DNA from: Culex pipiens pallens
Taxonomy: Eukaryota > Arthropoda > Insecta > Diptera > Culicidae
NCBI RefSeq assembly: GCF_016801865.2
Contig: NC_068938.1
Location: 190,322,476 to 190,386,475, forward strand
Length of the DNA: 64,000 nt
Reading direction: 5' to 3'
Below the pieces are notes generated by a model. That model was not told the origin of the DNA. It searched no databases and saw only the letters and a program-made list of their open reading frames with translations. Every line of letters begins with the position of its first letter. The first letter of the stretch is position 1. The translations under genes were made by a program, and so were the position numbers. Shown here in pieces: positions 57,222-64,000 of this stretch.

Positions 57222-57470
57222 TTATAATGTGGCCCTCTTAAACCATGCGGTTTCGTCAACGGATCCACAGGCGTGTATCGTTCTTTTTGCGACAAGACTC
57301 CGCCTCCCGGGTCTCCTAAGTGTGAAGGTATGGGCACGGGGAGAGGGCACCGAATACCTATATTTACACTTAGAATTTTTTTGCGTCCGCCCCGGGATTC
57401 GAACCGGCAACCTCTGGATTGTGAGTCCAGTGCGCGGTCCGATTGATCCACACAGGCAGACAGTGGTGCT
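57222..57470 (-). repeat. tRNA-derived SINE
   Basis: On the minus strand the head reads like a tRNA gene: A-box-like TGTGGATCAATCGGACCG, an anticodon stem-loop CTGGACTCACAATCCAG and B box GGTTCGAATCCCGG (plus strand 57392-57405). A tRNA-unrelated body follows to about 57222. Open frames that cross it on both strands are SINE sequence, not genes. Confidence 0.75.
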
Positions 57471-58260
57471 GACATCGACCCAGGGGTTGGAAAACGGGAT
57501 CCAGCCAGCCCTCACTCGTGCGCGGTTTTTAGTCTATGACTTTTTGTGTATGTGAGTGGCCTGGCCCGACTGACTGCACTTATGTGCCCAGATCGTGAAA
57601 AGTGATCCGGCCCGGCCTCCGCAGCAGCCGGCCGCCTCTCTATCTCTCTCTGGAACAGGTTTTTGCATTTTTCAGTTTCATTTCAGCGCCGCCAAGTGTC
57701 ACCCTTAAAGGCCGTAACGGGGGGAGGGTTTGAATGCGTTTTAGTTTTTTTTATGAAAAATATTTCTAACTTTAAAATGTTGAAAATGCTTCGAAAAAGT
57801 GTTAAGTTATCAACTTCTCAACTGCACTTGTGTCTACAGTTCCAATCTGATGGTTCAGATGATCCCCAAGTCACGCCGCCAAGCGGATGCTGGTGCGGTG
57901 ATCAGAAGTGGGGAGAATCCCGAGCAAAGTGATACCCTTCCCCCTTAAAAGTCACCTGAAAGCGAAGACATAAAAACTTGCACCGCCATCCTCCAACCAC
58001 AACAACAGCACACATGGCAGCGCAAAATAAGGTCAACCAGAAGCGTCACCAGTGGAGTTCGTCGTCGTCTTCCTTTCCCTTTTGAAGTCTCCACCAGGAA
58101 CGCAGCAAGAACTTGACTCGTCTCTCTGCTCTCTGGCGGGGCGGCTAACCGGGTCGATTATGTTGACGCGATATGAACGAGAGAGGAGCAAAAAAGAGTC
58201 TCTAGCCAAGATGTGAAACACACAGGTGAAAAACAACATAGGAGCATCTGAGATGGCCAA
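57471..58260. other. GC-richer unrepeated island
   Basis: Higher GC than its surroundings and not repeated in the window. No frame shows a recognisable domain. It may hold intronic regulatory DNA. Confidence 0.35.
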
Positions 58261-61200
58261 TGAGTGATTCTCATCAAATCATAAAAAAATGCCAAAATAT
58301 TTTAAAATTTCGAATTCTTTTGATCTAAGCAATAAAAACCTTTTTTTTCGATTGTAACCGAAAACAACACATTTGAGAATATTAAAGAAAAACCTATTTA
58401 AACAAAATTAAGTGTAAAAAATAATAATTCATCGATTTTTTTGTGATAAGTAATTTGTTGTTCTATTGAAAACAATTAGAAAGCCTATATGGAGAAGCGA
58501 AATGTTGCTCTCGGGGTTCCAATCGAGAACTTGCAAAAACAAGGTTGGAATCACATTAAAATATTTTTGTGCAAAAACACGATGTCAATCATTATAGGTT
58601 TTTCGGAAACATTTGCTTACAATAATAATAGAAAAGAATATGCTTGCAACTTTTTGTCCCTCGTTTGGAACGTTTTAGGCTTTCTGGTTACGATAATTAA
58701 TCTATTTAAATAAAATTAGGGAAATTTATTTTTAAATAGCTTCTTTTTAAAGTCGTTTTGTTCAAAAGGAAACCTTTCAAATGTTTTGTATTTAACAGAA
58801 AACTTGTTTAAAAAAATAGTTTTGAAATATTTGAACGATTGAGAAGAACTATTCATTCAACTACGTTCCATACGTGGTTTTAATTGAAATAATTGTTGTT
58901 TGAATAAGCCGGCTAAAAATAATATAACAAAGAATAATTAAAAAAAAAACATAAAAAATGTGGGGTACCTTGGTCTCCTTGCAAAATGATGTTGAATTCT
59001 TGGGTAAATTAATTCTAATTTGACCAAATTATAAATTCTCCATAAGATCTAATTTAACTGATATTTCGATAGAATTTGTGCTAAATTAAAAATATTTTAA
59101 ATGAAAATGAGATAAAATAAGTAAGGCCAAAATTCATTTTTTTTTCTTTAAATTAACGAGCAAATAAAATTATTGCTGAAAACATAATTATATTCATATG
59201 TACTTTTAATTGAAAAAAAAAAACCTATTAAAAAACCATGGAAAACAAATTTTGCAGGTCTGTTATTCCTTGTAGAAGTAAATATTAAATTATAAAATTA
59301 TAAATCATTTTGAAGAACACCAACGTGTCACGTGATGTGTGCTTGGTAACAATTTGTTTTTCTTCAGCGTTTTTTCGTCATAGCGTCATATTTTTTTCGA
59401 AAATTTGGCAAATTTGCCACCTTTTACCATAATTCATTTGGCAGTGTCATCTTGAACAGTGTCCCTCAGCCAGCTGAACCTTGCAAGCCATTTTGGCTTT
59501 TTTGTAGGATCGCGAGCCGCACGTGAATAATAAATGAAAATTATTGTTATTTGTAAAATCTGAATAGTTTGAAAGTTGAATTTTGACATAGATAAGCTCA
59601 TTTTATCAATCTTTATCATTTCATTTTGTAAATAAATGTTTCCAATTAAAAAATATTCACAAAAAAAATCTTGTATTATCTTTTTACAATCCTTTTGGAT
59701 TGGATTGGTTTTCTATCTCTGATAGTAAAATTTCCTGTGAATAAGTGAATTTTTCATTGAATTCCACATTTTAACCATTTTTAACTAATTCTTCTCCAAA
59801 TTTTAAGATTTTTTTTAAATGTAATTTTGCAAACATATTAGGAATTAACTTTCTATTTAGCTTGAAACATATTGCTACTCTTTTCAATATTTCATTCATT
59901 AGAATAAATTCTGAAACAAACTTTTGAGAAATTAATTTTGTATTGCCAAAAACAATTTATGTTATTTTAAATCATTATCTTTTCAATTAAACTATATAAA
60001 ATGATATTGTAAATAACATTTTGATTCCTGAAATCATCTTTACATGTAGTGAAAATTTGAAAAAAAAAAACCAAATATTAAAGATTATAATTGTTTTGAA
60101 CAATTGTTCGAAATATTATTGTGCTCAAAAAATGTGAAATGTCGATTATTTTTCAGATTGTGACTTTTTTGTTCTGAGAAGTCCTAAACAATACTTACAA
60201 CTGTCTCAGGCCATTGCAAATTTTATATTTTTTTTTGTGCCGCCCCTTCCCTTCAACACTTTTTGATACTTTTTACCTTTTTTTGAAAAAAATGGCTTAA
60301 AATTTAACATTTAGTTATTTTCGACCAGAACTGTGGGATACAACTTTTAATTAAATTTGGTCATAGAAAAGTACATACAAAGTTCATCCAAACAAAAAAA
60401 TTGTAAAAATCAAATTTCCAGATAAACTGCTCATTCTTGGAAGAATAATTTAAAAAATATACTGCTCAATTAAGCTAAAAAAATATATATTATTTTTTTA
60501 TGATTTGCAGTTGTTGGCTCTTCTATTTGCATTGAAATTTCGAAGCTTTTTTTTCAATACTCGTTTTCCCCACTAATTTTTTGATTCGATTTTGAAGGAC
60601 ATGGGGGACCTTTTTGAACCTTTTTCAAAATCAAATTTTATTCTTTCGTCTTATTTTTTTAAATTTATGAGCAATTCCAGCTCTAATCAGAAATTTTGCT
60701 GGCACTTTTGTAACCGACCCTCTCCGATATCAATGAAACTCGGTAGATTTGTATTCCTAGGCTCATACAATCTATTTTTGTGTATATGGAGCTAGTTGCC
60801 CTCGAGAATAAAATTTGAAAAGGGCATATGTTATTTAATTTTTTTTTGTATTTTGAAATTTAAAAATTACTGTATCTCGAAGCCGTTACATTGTATCAAA
60901 AATGGTCAAAGACAAACTTGTAGGAAATTGGATAAGCCCTCGAAAAATTTCACTGATGGAAAAATAGACATCACTTCTAGGAGATTTTTAAATTTTTAAG
61001 TTTAAAGGTTAAATTTTTAGGTAATGTCACGATTTGTTTTCGATCAAAATTTTTGAGGAAATAGCCTAAGATGTAACAAAAAGACTCAAGAAAAGTGCAA
61101 AATTTTTCATTTACTAAAACTGATTTTTCTAAAACAGGTCTAAACGTCAAAACTTTTAAAAACCGATTGTGGGAATCGATTCTCCAGACAATTTTATATA

Positions 61201-61862
61201 AAACATATTGACCATTGTCCTATCCTTTTGAAGATACAGCGGATTTAAAAAAAAGTGTTGAAAAAATAGGTTTTTTTTTGTGTTTTCTGCAATTTTTATA
61301 AGAAAGACTTGATTTTTTAGTCTCGATAATATTTTTCCCGAAAAGCTCGTCCAATTTCCCATAAGTTTTTCTTTGACAGCTTTTCAATTGGATATTGATC
61401 TGGAATTTCTCTTACATAAACATATATCAACCAGATTAGTGCAAATAAAAATAATAAAATTGAAATATTTTATCAGGATAAGTTATCACCCCATACTCAA
61501 AATTGTTAAACAATGGTTACACAAACAATAGATCAACAAGTTTGCTACTAGGGTTAAGCGCGGATCCTTTCAAAACGATGCTTATATTTGTTTGTTTAGC
61601 GAAATAAATATCACAGTGTTACAAACTTCAACTTATTCAAGTTCCAGAGAACTCTCCGACACCGGCCGAGTCAACCAGAGTGGTCACTTGTCCCACTCGT
61701 CCAAGTGACCGTACCTTTCCCTTTGCTCGCGGGAAACGCTTGATTTTTTTACGACCATCAGATCGCCGCATCTCCACAGAGTTCGAGAGGCCGCCCCACA
61801 AAAGTGGGACACTTCTCTCTGGAGACGTCGGCTCTGGGAAAGCCGGTGATGCTCTTTTTTAT
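58261..61862. other. AT-rich sequence with diverged repeat scraps
   Basis: 60160-61400 has the phrasing of old foldback arms (short T-rich frames, GTATCTCGAAGCCGTTAC) but no clean partner in the window. 61620-61850 is GC-richer and unrepeated. No gene is supported. Confidence 0.4.
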
Positions 61863-63795
61863 GAGCAATTCTCTACGAAATCGGTCTTTTTTCTTCAATT
61901 TTAATTTTTGTATTTTTTAATCCGGCTGAAACTTTTTTGGTGCCTTCGGTATGCCCAAAGAAGCCATTTTGCATCATTAGTTTGTCCATATAATTTTCCA
62001 TACAAATTCGGCAGCTGTCCATACAAAAATGATGTATGAAAATTCAAAAATCTGTATCTTTTGAAGGAATTTTTTGATCGATTTGGTGTCTTCGGCAAAG
62101 TTGTAGGTATGGATACGGACTACACTGGAAAAAATAATACACGGTAAAAAAAAATTTGGTGATTTTTTTATTCAACTTTTTATCACTAAAACTTGATTTA
62201 CAAAAAAACACTATTTTTAATTTTTTTTATTTTTTGATATGTTTTAGAAGACATAAAATGCCAACTTTTCAGAAATTTCCAGGTTGTGCAAAAAATCACT
62301 GACCGAGTTATGAATTTTTTAATCAATACTGATTTTTTCAAAAAATCGAAATTTTGGTCGTAAAAATTTTTCAATTTCATTTTTCGATGTAAAATCAAAT
62401 TTGCAATCAAAAAGTACTTTACTAAAATTTTGATAAAGTGCACCGTTTTCAAGTTATAGCCATATTTAAGTGACTTTTTTGAAAATAGTCGCAGTTTTTC
62501 ATTTTTTTAAATTAGTGCACATGTTTGCCCAGTTTTGAAAAAAATATTTTTGAAAAGCTGAGAAAATTCTCTATATTTTGCTTATTCGGACTATGTTGAT
62601 ACGACCTTTAGTTGCTGAGATATTGCAATGCAAAGGTTTAAAAACAGGAAAATTGATGTTTTCTAAGTTTCACCCAAACAACCCACCATTTTCTATCGTC
62701 AATATCTCAGCAACTAATGGTCCGATTTTCAATGTTAATATATGAATCAATTGTGAAATTTTCCGATCTTTTCGAAAAAAATATTTTTGGAATTTTCAAA
62801 TCAAGACAAACATTTTAAAAGGGCGTAATATTGAATGTTTGGCCTTTGTGAAATGTTAGTCTTGATTTGAAAATTCCAAAAATATTTTTTTCGAAGAGAT
62901 CGGAAAATTTCACAAATGTTTCATATTTTAACATTGAAAATCGGACCATTAGTTGCTGAGATATTGACGATAGAAAATGGTGGGTTGTTTGGGTGAAACT
63001 TAGAAAACATCAATTTTCCTGTTTTTAAACCTTTACATTGCAATATCTCAGCAACTAAAGGTCGTATCAACAAAGTCCAAATAAGCAAAATATAGAGAAT
63101 TTTCTCAGCTTTTCAAAAATATTTTTTTCAAAACTGGGCAAACATGTGCACTAATTTAAAAAAAATGAAAAACTGCGACTATTTTCAAAAAAGTCACTTA
63201 AATATGGCTATAACTTGAAAACGGTGCACTTTATCAAAATTTCAGTAAAGTACTTTTTGATTGCAAATTTGATTTTACATCGAAAAATGAAGTTGAAAAA
63301 TTTTTACGACCAAAATTTCGATTTTTTGAAAAAATCAGTATTGATTAAAAAATTCATAACTCGGTCAGTGATTTTTTGCACAACCTGGAAATTTCTGAAA
63401 AGTTGGCATTTTATGCCTTCTAAAACATATCAAAAAATAAAAAAAATTAAAAATAGTGTTTTTTTGTAAATCAAGTTTTAGTGATAAAAAGTTAAATAAA
63501 AAAATCACCAAATTTTTTTTACCGTGTATTATTTTTTTCCAGTGTAGTCCGTATCCATACCTACAACTTTGTCGAAGACACCAAATCGATCAAAAAATTC
63601 CTTCAAAAGATACAGATTTTTGAATTTCCATACATCATTTTTGTATGGACAGCTGCCGAATTTGTATGGAAAATTATATGGACAAACTAATGATGCAAAA
63701 TGGTTTCTTTGGGCATACCGAAGGCACCAAAAAAGTTTCAGTCGGATTAAAAAATACAAAAAAAATCGAATGACCGAAATCCTAGAGAACTGCTC
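61863..63795. mobile_element. Foldback element C, 1.93 kb palindrome
   Basis: Left arm 61863 to about 62818 and right arm from about 62839 to 63795 are near-perfect reverse complements; mirror-image 84-codon frames differ at only two residues. The centre is about 20 bp (GCGTAATATTGAATGTTTGG). Ends read GAGCAATTCTCT and AGAGAACTGCTC. Diverged pieces of the same family fill 4540-6345. No transposase and no certain target duplication are seen. Confidence 0.85.
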
Positions 63796-64000
63796 TTATG
63801 GCTTTTCAAGGGAATGTGGCAAATATCACACAGATGCGGCGACCTGTGCGCGCACCCTTTTGCGTGGCTGATAAATATTTGCTTTAAACCTGCACAAAAG
63901 AAGTCACTTCCTGGCTTTGGCGAACCCCCTTTCAGAGAGGTAACCCACTTTGGTGATGAGCTAGCCAAACAAAAGTGCAACTCGTTGCAAAGTTTTTGAA
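63796..64000. other. Window end, no gene recognised
   Basis: Short unrepeated stretch. The last bases (GCAACTCGTTGCAAAGTTTTTG) hint at the start of a family A repeat. Confidence 0.35.

Noticed and set aside
57390..57470. A possible tRNA gene on the minus strand
   Set aside because: A and B boxes are good but the acceptor stem does not pair and a SINE body follows, so it is a SINE head.
57229..57555. Frames of 96-108 codons on both strands
   Set aside because: They cross a tRNA-derived SINE; apparent coding quality comes from GC-rich SINE sequence.
62198..63469. Mirror-image 84-codon frames on opposite strands
   Set aside because: They are the same sequence read in the two arms of palindrome C, AT-rich and phenylalanine/lysine-rich, with no domain.

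Overview
The window looks like nuclear DNA of a culicine mosquito, most likely Culex. It is AT-rich and packed with transposable elements, it carries a Juan/Jockey-type LINE and tRNA-derived SINEs, its protein-coding gene has short insect-style introns, and two 100-N assembly gaps are present. The species call is inference; no search was possible.

Only one complete host gene can be defended. It is an SLC45-family sugar/proton transporter on the + strand in six coding exons (8425-16025, 537 residues). Its first exon stands 5.8 kb upstream of the rest, behind an intron full of repeats. At about 47.4-48.5 kb there is a likely non-coding first exon of another + strand gene, ending in a strong splice donor; everything from 48.5 kb to the end would then be its first intron. 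A second 5' UTR-like exon lies on the - strand near 36.7-37.0 kb.

Layout: 1-8.2 kb holds foldback, MITE and retroposon copies. 8.4-16 kb is the SLC45 gene. 16-22.5 kb is intergenic with MITEs, a gap and a SINE. 22.5-24 kb has broken fragments of the proteasome gene Rpt5 and of an unknown coiled-coil gene beside a retroposon. 25.5-26.8 kb is a 1.25 kb near-perfect palindrome. 28-33.5 kb is a three-level nest: a retroposon split by a 4.9 kb terminal-inverted-repeat (TIR) element, which carries pieces of the splicing-factor gene CDC40/PRP17 and was itself hit by a second retroposon. 34-40 kb is a 142-bp satellite-like repeat family interrupted by a LINE that has ORF1 and no ORF2. 40.5-41.8 kb is a TIR element built from a minisatellite. 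42-44.8 kb is a Juan-like LINE broken by a 1.35 kb foldback element. 50-55 kb has four 2-bp-TSD MITEs, and 61.9-63.8 kb is a 1.93 kb palindrome.

Mobile DNA dominates the biology seen here. The most distinctive items are the gene-capturing TIR element with a captured intron acceptor (28469-33372), a retroposon family with a shared 3' end, hexamer tail and 24-28 bp target duplications but different 5' ends, the ORF1-only LINE, and several kilobase-scale palindromes. No RNA polymerase, reverse transcriptase or transposase is complete in the window, so the non-autonomous elements must depend on enzymes encoded elsewhere.
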